Translations under genes and position numbers: made by a program | Part shown: positions 35,801-49,068 of the stretch, piece by piece | How the letters are laid out: each line of letters opens with the position of its first letter | Numbering within the stretch: the first letter of the stretch is position 1 | From: Nymphaea colorata | Lineage: Eukaryota > Streptophyta > Magnoliopsida > Nymphaeales > Nymphaeaceae | NCBI RefSeq assembly: GCF_008831285.2 | Contig: NC_045145.1 | Span: forward strand, 744,001 to 808,000 | Direction of reading: 5' to 3' | DNA: 64,000 nt | Notes under the pieces: model-generated | What the model was told of the DNA's origin: nothing | Seen by the model: the letters and a program-made list of their open reading frames with translations, nothing else | The model's database searches: none

Positions 35801-36885
35801 TTGGTAAATACTTTTATCTATTTAATTATATTTGGGCCTGCCTATTGTACTTCTTAGTATTTACTTCAAATTGTATGTTTCTTTAGGTTTTATTCTCCTA
35901 TCTTCTCCCAGCTCCAAATATTACTTAGATCTTTTGTACAATTCTGATTATCTTGCATTTGCAGTTAGGACTTATGGCCTAATTTTGCTGATGCCTGGTC
36001 AAATTTGTCATGAGAAAGAAATTACTATTTTTGCGTTGGAAAAGGAATTAACATAAATATCAAATGAGGCATTGAAACAGGACTACAAAAACTGAAAAGC
36101 CACCCTCTTTTATGAGAGCATAGCAGCAAATTCGGATGAAAGCCTTGGTGCAGCTGAAGAGGGCCTATTTGATCTTGTCTTGTAACAGTTTTGTTGCCCA
36201 TTTACCACTGCCATAGAGGGTATGTTCCAAATAGTCTATAACATGTTTGAAAATCATAGTTATGTTGTTATAAATCAACTAGCATAAATTTTGTAACGTC
36301 CATTGGGATTGATCTGCACATATTAAGTGGTATACCTTTTTTTTCTTGCTTAGTTGTATAAGCTCAGATGTAGGCGAGATATACACTACTAATTGTTTGA
36401 TAATGACCCACCTAAACTTGTAAAGTGTTGGCAAAAACTTTGTTATGAAACTATTCTTAAGTCCTTCCAAAATCCATACATGTGGAGTGCTATATAAACT
36501 ATTAATGAGCCAATTAATGACAACAGCATTATTTTATTATTTGAAAGAACTAAAATTCAGAAAAGAAAAAGTGACTAAATAAACTTTAAATTCGAAGCAT
36601 TATTTTATTATTTTTTTGTTTGTACTCAATGGTGACAATCTATGGATTCACCTATATAAACCCCGGCTAAGGTTGCAAAATGAGATCTTGAATATTGCTT
36701 GTGAATAATCCGAGGAATATCACAGGTATTTTCAATTGCAGTTAAAGCATGAATTTTTCCTTAGTGAATAAGTACAAGAAAAGGTATTGTCTACCAACGT
36801 CGGTTTGAGTGGAAAATTCATGCCACTAAACAAGGTCATGGTGACAACATGTGAGTACTTTCTTCTTTCACTAAGTTGTAGGATG
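32861..36885. other. 4-kb AT-rich stretch without recognised genes
   Basis: No conserved protein motif or long frame is seen on either strand; the longest frames (35094-35342, 35832-36056) lack motifs. At 36648-36668 'cacctatataaaccccggct' resembles a TATA region and precedes the copia remnant, but no LTR could be delimited. Confidence 0.4.
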
Positions 36886-38140
36886 AAATGACTTTCTTTG
36901 TTTCTTCAAATATTTTCACAAAACTTTTTAAAACTCAGTTTGAGAAAAATATGAAAATTTTTATAACTTATTTTGGAGGATAATTCATCTTAGGTCAATT
37001 TCAAAATTACCTTAAAATTGAAGAAATTGTTCACAAGAAACACGTGGTTGTACTCAACAAAATGGGCATGTAGAAGTAAAACACAAGCACATAATGCAAA
37101 CTCTTTGAGAATTTTTATTTGATGTTTAGAACATCCTTGTGTCTTACTTGGGTATACCAAAATCAAACAGATATAGTTGTTGTTCTCCCTAGAATAACAA
37201 ATTATATGTTTCTTAATGATAGTTTTCTTGGTAAGGGAAAAATTTATGATGATGTTCCTAAAGAAGACAATGAATATGTATTTCTTTACAAAGAAGATGC
37301 TTTAGCTGAGAATTATGATGATTGTTGTTGTAAAATCTGATATGCCTAGTCTTTATACTCTTGAACTAAACAACCATCTGTAATAAAATCCACTGACCTT
37401 AATTCCCCTTAGGTCATTATCTATTATACAGGAAGTCAAGAAGCTAGTAAAGATGTCGACAGCCCACCTGAAAAGACCATTGAATTAAAAAAAAGGTCTA
37501 GTACACCTATAGGCAGCTCGCTAACTACATCATATGAATCATTTTCTTCTCAGCATGGGACATGCCTGACTGCTATCCCATTTTATCCTATGAGTCTTAG
37601 AATGAACTTGCCTGGGTAATAATCAATAATATGATGAGTCATAGACTGTTCAGAAGCCTTCTCTCTATCTGCTAAGATGGCATTAATTGGGGTTCTTGTA
37701 AATTTCTATTAAAGTTTGGGACATATACCAAATTGATGTTAGAATTACTTTTTTAATAAGAATTAAATGTAGAAGTTTACATGAATCTCCCTCTTCGGGC
37801 AAAACTTTCTAAGGTAAGATTCTTCACCTGAGGAAAGTTTTATAGTGTAATGTGAACTCCTACGTTTTGCTATAATAAATTTAAGTTATTTGTTACATCT
37901 CTAAATTTTAAAATCTTGTTATTCTGATACAACTATATTTTGCTAAGATAAATTTTAAACTTTGTTATTCTGATACAACTCTAGTTTGCTAAGATAACTT
38001 TTTTTAGGTATAGTCATTCTTCTTTTATATATGTGAATGACATGATTATTAGAAGTAGTAGCAAGATGGACATTGTAAATATTTTTATGACCATTTTGCT
38101 TTTGGACAAACTAAGTTGGTTGGCTTGCTAAAGTTTGAAC
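36886..38140 (+). pseudogene. Ty1/copia integrase-RT remnant
   Basis: Translating across frames shows diagnostic copia pieces in the right order. Integrase core: KTQFEKNMKIFITYFGG (the usual downstream DNGGEF region is decayed), LGQFQNYLKIEEIVH, and GCTQQNGHVEVKHKHI at about 37045-37090, which corresponds to the conserved PQQNGxxERKHRH block. Reverse transcriptase: WHIYQIDVRITFL near 37720, EVYMNLP near 37775, and FIYVNDMIIRSSSKMDI near 38022-38075, which corresponds to the catalytic YVDDMII with the first Asp changed to Asn. Several stops and frameshifts separate the pieces. Integrase preceding RT identifies Ty1/copia rather than Ty3/gypsy. No LTRs were found. Confidence 0.7.
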
Positions 38141-39100
38141 TTATTGTCATTTTTTCCCACTACATGATTTTGTTTATTTTTTGTGCACAAGAAAGTTGAA
38201 CAGAAGATAACCCCTATTTGTTTTTCTTTTTTTCATTTTTTATTGTCAAAGTAAAGCTTAGATTTAGCTCTGCTTTATACTTTTTCTATAGAATTTTGTG
38301 ACTTTTTTTTTATTTGGTCTACATTTGGATAAATCTAGCTGAAGTTGGTTCTGTTGATTATCATTTTTAGGTTTTGATAATGCATATACTTCACGATCCA
38401 AGAGGTATCGATCATTATGTAGTGGTTCAATCTGCTTTCAAGTTGATTATTTTTGCTTTTGGTTGAACATTAATCGAAAAAAAAAAATGCACTGCCATGT
38501 TCAGGGCTGAGAGAGAGAGAGGCCGAGGATGCAAGCTTTGCATTACCAAACACGGTTTCTAGAGGATGAACAATGAGCTCAGCACGGCTCGTTAAACCTC
38601 GACTCAAAATCGAGTTCGAGCCAACTATTTTAATAAACGAGCCAAACTGGAGCTCATTTTTGAACTCCTTTTTTGGTCGAGCCGAGTTCAAATTCATTGA
38701 ACTCGAATGTTTTAAGCTCGACTCTCCTCGAGCAAAAGTAGTAGTTATTTTGTTTTTTCCATTTCACGTTTTGTGCCATCCCGTGCATTCTCTCTCTTCT
38801 CTTTCTTCTTCAATGCTTCATCCAAATGAAAAGTGTCTCATCCAAATGCCCAATACCACCGTTGCCCTTCTTATTTGCTGCTGCAAAGCCTGTCAATGTA
38901 TGCCTCTCTCTCTCTCCCTCTCTCTAACTCTAAGTCGAGGGTCGCACATTGGAGTGAGGGTTTCTTCAAAACTCTTGCTCCAACAAACGTGGTTTCAGAA
39001 CACCTTCGCTCGCAGCGAGTGAGGGATGAAACCCTCGTTCACTGGAGCTTTGGAATCTAAAACCATCATTCGCTGGAGCAAGGGTTTAATATCATTGTAT
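38141..39100. other. Repeat-containing, no gene recognised
   Basis: Bases 38575-38740 carry CGAGCTCG-type words ('gagctcagcacggctcgtt', 'gtcgagccgagttc'), related to the foldback at 24 kb. Bases 38905-38935 are CT-rich simple sequence. A 149-codon frame across the interval is probably not coding. Confidence 0.45.
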
Positions 39101-39104
39101 GGAT

Positions 39105-39480
39105 TGGTTTTACGATAACATGGTGCTTAATAAAAGGCAATAAGCATTCTGACAAAATAGATTCTAATAATACAAATGCAATATTCATTTTATGATATCC
39201 TAAAATAAAATTGGGTTTACAAGAATGCAATAAGAACAAAAAATCATGCGATAACACAACTACATGATTTATTTTATGATAGACTCAAGTAATATCATGC
39301 TTACAAGTAGGCAATAATCACTCAGAAAAATTAAATGCAACAATCATACTATATGAACTGGTTTTACGATAAAAAGACATTTACAAAGAGGCCATAAATA
39401 GTAAAACAAACCAGATTGCAATAAAGCAACTGTAGGATTCTTTTATTATTCATTCAAATAAAATCATGTCTACAAAAAGA
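39105..39480. repeat. Degenerate 80-88-bp tandem array, about five units
   Basis: Units start near 39105, 39187, 39270, 39358 and 39434. Each has 'ttttatgata' or 'ttttacgata', then 'tttacaa' and 'gcaataa' at similar spacing. Units are clearly diverged, so the array is old. It is AT-rich and non-coding. Confidence 0.6.
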
Positions 39481-41686
39481 GTTTCTATCGTCAAATTTAC
39501 GTGTTAAACAAAGAGGTGGGCATGAGCATGTTAACCATCATCCATATTAAGATACTATGCATAACGTCACATATGTATATTTCATGATGGTCACAACAGA
39601 ATATATTATTGCATTTCAGAACCCAGTTTTGATAGACTATCTAAACAAGAAATAGTGTCTCAACTGCAGGCATGTACAAATACAATTCATGCTAGCACAC
39701 TGTCACTAAAATAGTTTTGTTTATGCCCTACGACCAATACTTTAGGATGAGAACCATAGCGAACAACCTCTACATTTGGTCGGGACAATGAATGAGTTTT
39801 CCCACCCAAGCCATTTGCATATTTTGTTTGAACCACAGTTGCGCGATAACCTTTTCCACCTTTTTTCTCTCTCTTTCTCTTTCTCCCCTCAAACCCACCA
39901 GTTAAGTTGCAGAAGCGTAATGTAGATCTAGGATTTCCCCATTCTTTTAAAAAACAAAAGATTGAATGCATGACAAAACAGAGAGGTCGGAATGATTTTG
40001 TTTTGCTCCTCTTCGTCTCACTGTGGCATCTTTCTTTTTACTAGCGCCTTCTAGTACTCCAGAAAGGTTAGTTGGATATGCAGTTGGAAAGTTCTTGCCT
40101 TCTTGTGTGTTGATTGCTCTTCCATATGAACTTCTTTCTTGCCTTTTAGGGTCTTAGACCAAATTGCCTCTAATGCATCGCCTCTCTCTCTGCCACTATA
40201 TTATCTCTCTCTTTATCTCCCTCCCGATCCATCATGGTTTCCACCGGTGAGTACTCACTACAACAAATGTTGGAAACTGGAATTAGGATTGAGCCATTAG
40301 GGTCGGTTTGTAGATCCTTTCCTAAAGCTCAACGTAAAAAAAACGTGTTACTTGTGACAAGAAAGCCAACCCTCACCTCCTTTCTGGTGAAAATCCACCT
40401 TCCACTCATCCCTGTGGCCCTTGCCATTGCAGCATGCACTGATGTCAAGCATCCATCACAATCGACCGATTGTCGCTGACAGAACAGGCGAAGAAGAAGA
40501 AAGGTTCCTCAACTCTGTCATTGCTTCCCAAATTTTTCAGTTTCATCAAAAAATCCACAATTCACCTGCTTTGTTGCTCGTTTTCTGGCATTTCTCCTTG
40601 CTCAGTTTGCTGGTTGCTCACCTCGCCATCATCATGTTGTTGTTTATCTCCTCTTCTTGCAGCAATCACCGAATTGCTAGTTCGCTCGGATCGAATAGGA
40701 GTTTGGTTTTTGAATATTTGTCGAAAATAAGAGAAAATACATGGTTAATTAAAATTTCAAGAAATATTAAAAATTAATTAGAATCTGGCCAGTCTCACTC
40801 TTAAATTGGCAATGAAATGTAATATGCTTGCAATCGGCTCAATTGGATGAGCACGAGAATTAGGGGATGCACAGGTGACCAACTCTTGGTAGAAGGCAAA
40901 TGAAGAGCTTGAGAATTAAGGGTGATATGGGCTTTTTCTTTGAAATTTTTTGTTTAAGGTGGACACATGTTAGTTGTTTGCTTTTGTGGATTAATGTCTT
41001 TGTTTCACTTTGACCGTCACATTTTGCCCAACATATTCATTATCTCCAGCATTAATTCTGTGGATTAATGTCTGGATTTCTCATGTTTTGTTGATTTGCT
41101 TGATTGTCACATGTGACAGAAGGAACGTAGGGTTTCCTTCATCTTTTCAGTTGTTTCAATTGTGGTTTTTTTTTGTTTGATTTTTTGTTGCCTCTGCTGA
41201 GAATGCAGAATCTCATGTTTGAATGATGTGACTAACGTGGATTGGTTCCTTCTCTTTTTGTTTTGTCAGGCTTGGGTTGAAGATATAGGAGTTAGGATGA
41301 TGAGGTATTCTGGTTCTTTGCTTCTTTTTCTTCTTTTGATTGTTTAGGATTTGGTTGACCTAGTTTCCATGGGCATGGGCACATCAACTCTTTTATCTTC
41401 GCCATTCTTATAAGACTTTTTGGGAAGCAATTGTAAATATGGTATAGAGATGGTTGGTTGGCATTCATTTGTCATGCAATTTCCATATCTTGCAATAAAT
41501 TTATTTGTACAAATGTGAAGCATCTGCCCCTCCCTCCCATCCTCCTCTCTCTCCATTCCTTTGATCTTTTTCTACCAAACAATGCCCACCAGAATTACCC
41601 AACGCCTTCTCATCATCAAAATCAGACAGGCCAAATTTTGTGGGCTCATTTAGGCGAACCAGAGCCACTCAACCCTGGTCCCTTCT
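39481..41686. other. No gene recognised
   Basis: Open frames at 40234-40479 and 40421-40777 have no known motif. 'cactacaacaaatg' at 40257 resembles a CACTA end but has no partner. Bases 40180-40215 are CT-rich. Nothing else is supported. Confidence 0.4.
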
Positions 41687-43084
41687 CCAGCCATCACCAC
41701 CAAACCTGGCCACAGCCACAGGTGCCGAATGGTTACACTCGATTATGGTGTTGGCCAAGGCTTAACCATTCCATACAATTCACTCAGGCCACAGTGATTG
41801 GTTATCCAACACCCTGTCCTCTCTTTTTTTCAAGCTCTTTCCCCACCAATAGAAAAGAATGCGAGGAGAGGATAGACTTATTATGAAGCTTTTACTCTTT
41901 TTAGTTATTCTGTAGCTTCTACATCCCCACTTCTATTAATAAGAATATTCTTTGTTGTCCAGTCATCTCTTCTACATTTTTATTTTCGAATTTCCCCTCC
42001 CTTGAAGACTGAGATTAATTTAGGCTGTGCCCATAATTTGGCCGTAGCCTTTCATATTTCTATTTTCCTTTTAATGAGTTCAGAAGAATTCTAATCTGAG
42101 TTAAAGATTAAACTTGGCTTGAATACTTAAGATACAGTAAAAATTAAACTCCGCTCTGTCCTCTCAGTCAAACACAGAACACTATACCTGCACTTTCAGT
42201 GGGACCTGAGTTATAACAAACTGAAAATCTTGAATTTCTTTTTAAGGGTTAATGCACGTGAAGAGAAATACATCAGTCTTTATTGAATATAATTTTTTTA
42301 TTATATTTTTTGCATATAGGTCCTCATTTGATTAAGGTTACTGCAATCTTTAGGTGTGATTGAGATACTACATACGCATGTTTGCTCCAGTCATTACCAC
42401 TGAACCTGTCCACAGCCACAGGTGCTGAATGGTTACACTCAATTCGGGTGTTGGCCAAGGCTTAACTGTTCCATACAATTCACTTAGGCTACAGTGATTG
42501 GTTATCCAACACCCCATCCTCTTTTTTTTCATGCTCTTTCCCCACCAATAGAAAGGAATCTGTGGAGACGATAGACTGATTATGAAGCTTTTACTCTTTT
42601 TAGTTCTTATATAGCTTCTATATCCCCACTTCTATTAATGAGAATATTCTTTGCTGTCCATGCATCTGTTCTGCATTTCTATTTTCAAATTTTCCCTTCC
42701 CTGAAGACCAAGATCAATTTAGGCTGTGCCCAGAATTTGGCCATAGCCTTTCATATTTATATTTTCATTTTAATGAGTTCAGAAGAATTCTAATTTAAGT
42801 TAAAGATTAAACTTGAATCCTTAATTTATGGTAAAAATTAAACTCCGTTTGGTGCTCTCATTCAAACACAGAACACTATATTTTGCAGTTTCAGTGGGAC
42901 CAGAGTCATGTCAAACTGAAAATCTTAAATTTCTTTTTAAGGATTAATGCACTTGAAGAGAAGTACGTTAGTCTTTATTGGAATATAATTTTTTATTATT
43001 ATTTTTATCACGTAGGGCCTGATTTGATTAAGGTTACTACAATCTTCTGGTGTCATTGAGATACTACACACACATGTTTGCTCC
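41687..43084. repeat. 700-bp tandem duplication
   Basis: Bases 41687-42386 recur at 42387-43084 head to tail with roughly 90% identity by eye. Both copies include 'cacagccacaggtg', 'ggttatccaacaccc', 'gagttcagaagaattctaat' and 'ggttaatgcac'-like words. The 142-codon frame at 41458-41886 spans the left junction but is not open in the second copy, which argues that it is not a gene. Confidence 0.95.
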
Positions 43085-43600
43085 TGCATGATACGGATTG
43101 ACTTGCCAAAATCTCTTCGAAGCTACATATAGTCAAGTGGTCGTGCATGACAGATCCTCTGTATGTCCTCGTGCTTGAAAGGTTTCAATAATTTTTTCTA
43201 TGTTTCCTGTTATTTTAGCAAAATAGGGATCGGTAAAGTAGCCAACTCTTTCGCTTATGCTGCTTGCTAAAGCATAAGCCTTCTGCTTGTTGCCTATATC
43301 GTGAGAGAAGTCTTTGGACGTAAAGGAATCTGACTTTTGTGTTCTGGGATGTAATATAGGGTTTGCATATAAGTTTTTTAAGACTTTAGTTCTAAGTCTT
43401 TTGACTATCTAGCTCAAAGTGACCATGAGGGTATTTATTTTGGTGTTACCCTTGGAATAATTGTTCTAGAATAATAACTGTTGCCATAATTGCGTCTGGT
43501 TCCTATTCCATGTGCAGCATGAACAGAAACATCTTGTTCGAATGTTCTTGCAACCAGGTGCATCTGTTCCTCTTGGAACAGATGCTTGATTGCCAATAAT

Positions 43601-43644
<44 letters not shown>

Positions 43645-44889
43645 CATGGACATTATGTTCATACATTAAGCTTATTATCTCTTATTTTGGAGAGAAAATG
43701 TTATTTTCATTTAGACAACCTCTGTCTTCACTTCTTACCTTAGTTGCTTGACTAGATTGGAATTGTTATACTCATTTAGCTCAGTATGAATCCCTAAAAC
43801 CGATGCATGGCCAAGCTCAGCCAAACGATCATGGACACATAGAACCACATGTATAGAACGTTAACTCAATATTGTATTGAACGTTAACTCAATATTGTAA
43901 AGTTGGTATGTTACTTCAACGTGGATTTTTAGGATAGTATAAATCTTAAACTTACTATTGCTATAATTCAGTGTTTCAGGTTGATTAAATACCATTGGTT
44001 GTTGGTTTTGGCAAGTTATTTTTTGTTTTAACCTATGCCATAAACCACGGAAATTGTATATGGACTTAAAGAAAAGGAAATCCCTCCTTGATTATGCTTT
44101 TTATTCTCATTGCTATTCTATTTCAAAAAGGAGTGGTGGAATCTATTTTAACAGCAGTGTGACTTGAACTTGTACATATAAGAAACTTTGCTACTAAAAT
44201 CTCTATAAGATCCATAATGTTGGTAGATACATGTTCCTTTCTTTTTTTTTGGTTCTTTCAGTCGTATTTTAATATATTTGAACAATTTATAGTAGTTAAG
44301 AGAACTGTCAAACATGTTGTAGTTGTGGTATGCCTTTAATTGACAATTTTATTGATGTCCATGGAGGGAATCTAAAATACATGAAGGGAGCCTATGTCAA
44401 CAACAAAATCAGCATTTATTGATATTGATGATTTTGACAAACTACTGAACCAGTTACAACTTGGAGGTATTTGTATCAGTTTTTTAAGTGTCTAATTGTC
44501 CATTGTTTTTTCATGTTCTCCATGAGCAAGGTGTTCTTTGTCACAATCATAAATTACTTGCTATTTTTTTGTTGCAGCTCTAGTTAGATATGTTGCTTTT
44601 TAAGATGTAGGAGGCAATGGGGCTTGTTAGAGTGTATTTGAATCCCCCCGTCAAAGGCCTAATTACGTCAAGTCTTTTATTCTCTACTCGAGGTAAATAT
44701 CTTATGTTATTTTAGTATTGATTGGTTGCTTGCATTTGAGTTATCGTCATAGACTTAGTATTATTACCATGCACTTTTTGTGCATGTCAAATGTTAATGG
44801 GTTGCCCAATTTCATTTATGTCAAGCCAGAACTAGCAAAGCAACAAGTTGTGACACATAAGTTTTAGCATATAATGCCCACAACGATTA
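43085..44889. other. Mostly non-coding; microsatellite, hairpin, possible exon trace
   Basis: Bases 43560-43585 form a perfect 11-bp stem with a 4-base loop. Bases 43604-43643 are an uninterrupted (AT)n tract. Bases 43856-43901 are two 23-bp tandem copies of 'gaacgttaactcaatattgt' plus three bases. At 44391-44466 a frame reads SAFIDIDDFDKLLNQLQLG and is followed by 'gtatttg', with a pyrimidine tract and 'ttgttgcag' at 44570-44578. This could be a decayed exon pair, but the second part stops at once. No gene is called. Confidence 0.4.
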
Positions 44890-45540
44890 TGACAAAAATT
44901 TAAAGAAAAGAAAAGGAAGCAAAAAGCTTTATTATCTCATGTCAAAGTCAGAAATGAAGGATAAAACTGTCTGCTAGTTTGTGTGCTGATAGAAAATTAA
45001 TTTTGCTGTTACCAATAATTTTCCATCAAAGCTTGTGAAATATTTAATAACTTGTAAGTATGACAGATGAAAAAAAAACAATACTTTCATTTATTTAAGC
45101 AACACACTTGCGAGGCACTTTTCATCAAACCGTTAGAAGTAAAATAAATTCATTAAACTTGACATGGTTTAATTTGACATACAACCTTTGTTAAATCCAA
45201 CATTAGTTAAATTCTACCATATTGTTGAGAGAAAAGTAAATTAAAACAAAAACATAGCTAACTTGTAGAAAAGATACAAGTGTTAGTCATAAAACAAATA
45301 GGGTGGGACACTTGAGCGATAAGATAAGCATGCAGCTAAAGCGGGTGGGCTCTCAATATCTCCGATACTGGTTAGGGCAAGATATATGGTGGCAATGGCA
45401 AAAACTACCGTTGTGGGTATATAGCGGTGAAGACTTGAAGCGATGTTAAACATCACTGGTATACATGGATTTAGCGGCGACGAAATCACCGCTGTAGGGC
45501 ACATATAACAACCACTAAAACACCAGTATAGATAAGGATG
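44890..45540. mobile_element. CACTA-like subterminal region, copy 2 (partner 7010-7740)
   Basis: It is in the same orientation as the first copy and shares long ordered similarity. It also ends in a cluster of 'tatagcggtg', 'agcggcg' and 'caccgct' motifs at 45419-45500. The conservation of this motif cluster between two diverged copies supports a subterminal transposase-binding role by analogy with CACTA elements. Confidence 0.5.
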
Positions 45541-46994
45541 CACACCTCTCATCAAGCAAGTTCCAGTTCCAATCAATTAATGATATGTCTCGCGAGATCC
45601 ATTCCTTACAAGTCATTGCACTTGGGGAAAATGCAGCCACATTTTTGTTTTAGGAGGAAAGACATTGTTGGAAAGATGAAATCAACTCTGAAAAGTAACA
45701 TATTTTGTTGCTTTCGCCATTACATTTTCCCTCTATCAAAATGTTAATATATATATCAATAAATCATGGCACCTTCAATCGAAGCACAACATTGCCAACA
45801 AAAAGAAAAGGAACTCAATTTCACCATTCAGGATGTTCCCGACATTCAAACAATGAACTACAAACTTATATTCTCCTTTTGGGTGGTTTTAATATCCACC
45901 TTCGGATTAGTTTTACATGTTTGCTCATTCTTTGGCTTACTTTTACATGTTGACTAATTCTTTTGTTTTATTTTTATCCAAGTAGCAGTCTTAAAATTAA
46001 TTTTAGTTAAGAAAGGAAAAATGTCCTCAGTTTTGGTGTTTGTGAATGATTCTGATAACTATATCTTTACATCCTTATTTTTTATCTTTGAGATGTCTCC
46101 ACAAAAATCTCCACCTTATGGGCAGAATTCCATAATCAATCCTGCATGTTGCCACATCAAAAACCCAGAGATACATTTTTATATATATCAGCCATTGACA
46201 TTTTTGAGACCATACTCTTCAACTTGGTTCAACTTAATAGCTCATATTGGTTGTCAATTCAGAATACCTTTTACATATATATAGCTATTATTGAGTTACA
46301 TCTTTCTACTTAAACTTATCCCCACAATCTTGATCTAGATAACTTTGGAGTTTGTACCGGAGCCATTAATTAGCAGTTTTTCCTTTCTAATTCTATTTTC
46401 TTGATAATCTTTTCAATTTGATGGGATAATTTCTTCATTTGGATGAATACTTTAATACTTTTGATGAGATCAATTGTTTGCTTGAAAACAGAGGGAAACG
46501 TTGGACATTTGGTGTTTTTCAAAAGGAGTTGCATCGTATTTTTCTCATTTAATTTGTGGAGTAGTCTTTGTAAACATTGAAAACATTATTGGTGTGGATT
46601 CTTAGATTTAAATACATTGAGATCGCACATAGTGGCTGGGAAGACATATATACGTTACTTTTTTTACGGTTTCATTTAACAAAAAAAAAACAAGTGTTAA
46701 ACTGTTTTTAAATCCAATGTACGACTTCTACTGGACTTTTTGTAAGTGAGATAGATCTGTATGATTGATGTATACACATGTAGCTACAAAGAGGACTGGG
46801 ACTATTGTGATATTAGGTGGTCCTGACCGATGTGAGTCATGGTAGGATCAAAAGTCGTTATGTGCATAACAGGTACTTACTTTATTTTGAAAAAACATTA
46901 TAGTTATATTTTGCCAAAACAGTAATCACCCACTTGCAATGCCATCATAAAACGGTATTGCTCACACATTTGTTAAAAATGATGACAACAAAAA
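45541..46994. other. AT-rich, no gene recognised
   Basis: Three short plus-strand frames (45705-45957, 46021-46284) have no motif. Bases 46876-46925 ('ggtacttactttattttg') are echoed at 48643-48690. Confidence 0.4.
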
Positions 46995-47560
46995 CAAAGT
47001 GTCCGCATAATAAGCTATTATATAATAAATCAGTTGCCACATGAGAACATTGTGTTTGTTTAAACACTGGTGACCAAGCATTTGCATTTAACATACCATA
47101 ACCATATAGGACAGTTTACCCATGATTGCAGCTCAATATTCAATTATTTGCCACAGTTGTACGATTGAAAAACGTTTTATGGTAACGTAATAACTCAAAT
47201 ATTAAAACTGATCAGGAACCGGCATTTCAGCAAATACATTTAAGTAGCTTACCTATCCACCGAAAACTTCTAATTCTTCAAGTCTCAACAAGAATTAGTT
47301 CTATTTCATGACAAATAAATGTCCGAAACACCCCTTTTTACCCTAGCAATTAGACAAATTTTATAAAGTTCATAAAATGCCAAGGAAAACCCACATATGC
47401 CATACGAATTCTTGACAAAACTTCAATTATGACAAGAACTAAAGAAAAATAAACATAGAGAAGGTTTACATTGAGTAAGATGGAGAGCAAGATTGCTCTT
47501 TTGACTCCTTAAGTATTTCCCGGGTTTCTGCCTTCATCTATCCAAAAATGTTGCTTTCTT
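46995..47560. repeat. 0.58-kb direct repeat, copy 1 (partner 49405-49990)
   Basis: It shares with the second copy, in order, 'aataaatcag', 'cacatgagaa', 'aaataccataaccata'-like strings, 'gcagctcaa', 'catttaagtagcttacc', 'taattcttcaagtc', 'gccaaggaaaa', 'acgaattcttga' and 'gagagcaagattgctctt'. Identity by eye is around 75-80%. It is not coding. Confidence 0.8.
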
Positions 47561-49029
47561 GCCATTTTAGAATTGTCACATTCTTGCCCATTAAGTTATT
47601 TGTAAAGTGAGATAAGGCACTCAATAATCAGCAAGGTGAGCAGCGAGCAATTTCAGAGAGAGAGAGAGAGAGAGAGCAGAAAGTTGCAGATATTCACTAC
47701 CAGCCCTAAGAAGATTGTGAAACAAAATGTTCAAAGGAACAGATCACAAGACATGACGTTAGCAAGGACAAACGGTCCTCTCCTGAACAAACATATTGAA
47801 CTAGAGATTGAGTGATCAATCCATGGAAGACGGCACAAACAATGCACAAAGCTATAAAAAAAACAGACAACATCAACGAATTCAAGACTGTGAATCCAAA
47901 GGAGAATTTGAAAATTCTAATGCATCACACACTAAACGATCTTCCAGCAATTCTATCACCGAAACCAACAATCCAACCCAAAATCCCAGAGTACACTCCA
48001 AAACAGACGAAGTTGGAAAATTTTTTTTCATGTCCAAGATATAAGAACGGCAAGGAAGAAAACAATCATGAATACATCCAATCCATGGGCATACTGAATG
48101 GTCTTCCACAAACCCAGTCACCTGAAGCCCAATGGACCTAGAAATCCCAAACATTCTTCAACAGAGTTTCTCAAAAAAGATCAAGCAAGAAACAACTACT
48201 AGGCTTATCAACTCAATCAGTCAATTGAGAATGAAGGGCACCAAAAAAGAAGAGAAAGAAAGAACTAAATTCATACACATCAAATGCGATCAGTACCTAA
48301 GTTTCAATCAATCTCAGGCTCTCAAAATAATTTTTAAAACAAGACCAACAAAAAAAAATTACTAACCGGCAAGGCCGCTTGTGTCAGCTGGCCTGGGTCC
48401 CGGGTACCCCGTGGCGGCTCGGCCCAATGCCCAGTTTTACGTGTCAGTGCTCTGATGCTCTCTCTCTCTCTCTTCCCGGCTTCTTGCTTTTGCAGGAAAT
48501 TTTTGAGAGAACCTTAGCGGTTGGCGGGGTTATTATAGAAAATTTTCACGTCGTCCTTGATAACTTGCTGTAATCTTGAAAAGTGCCTTCACATTTTCAA
48601 TTTCTTAATAGAAAACCTTCTTTTGCCCACCGACTGCTTTACAGGTATTTGCTTTATTTTAAAAATTTTATAGTTATATTTGACCAAAACTCTTCTATAT
48701 CACAAAAATAGGGCCATTTATTTAGTGAGTAAAATAAGCACTCGAAGTCTGGAATTTCCAATTTTACAAGATAAAGAAATCACCAACGTCAATGCAATAG
48801 ATCAAGATTTATAAGAATAAAAAAATATATAGCCTTTTCAAGTTATAAATTAATTTATACAACTAAACACTCAACATTTTCTTAAAACATGTCAAACACA
48901 TCTATGTGGATCCTTTTAGAAAAAAAGCCAAATGAATGAAAGGAGGATGCTGAGATGAAAGATGAATACAATAAAATTTTCATATTAAAAGAACTCGAGA
49001 CTCATTCTCTTTTTCCCTCTCTGCTTTTT

Positions 49030-49068
<39 letters not shown>

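Noticed and set aside
40251-40275. 'cactacaacaaatg' as a second CACTA terminus
   Set aside because: The next bases lack the usual continuation and there is no opposite end or subterminal repeat.
41458-41886. 142-codon plus-strand frame rich in Pro and His
   Set aside because: The part shared with the second 700-bp tandem copy is not kept open there, and no domain is seen.
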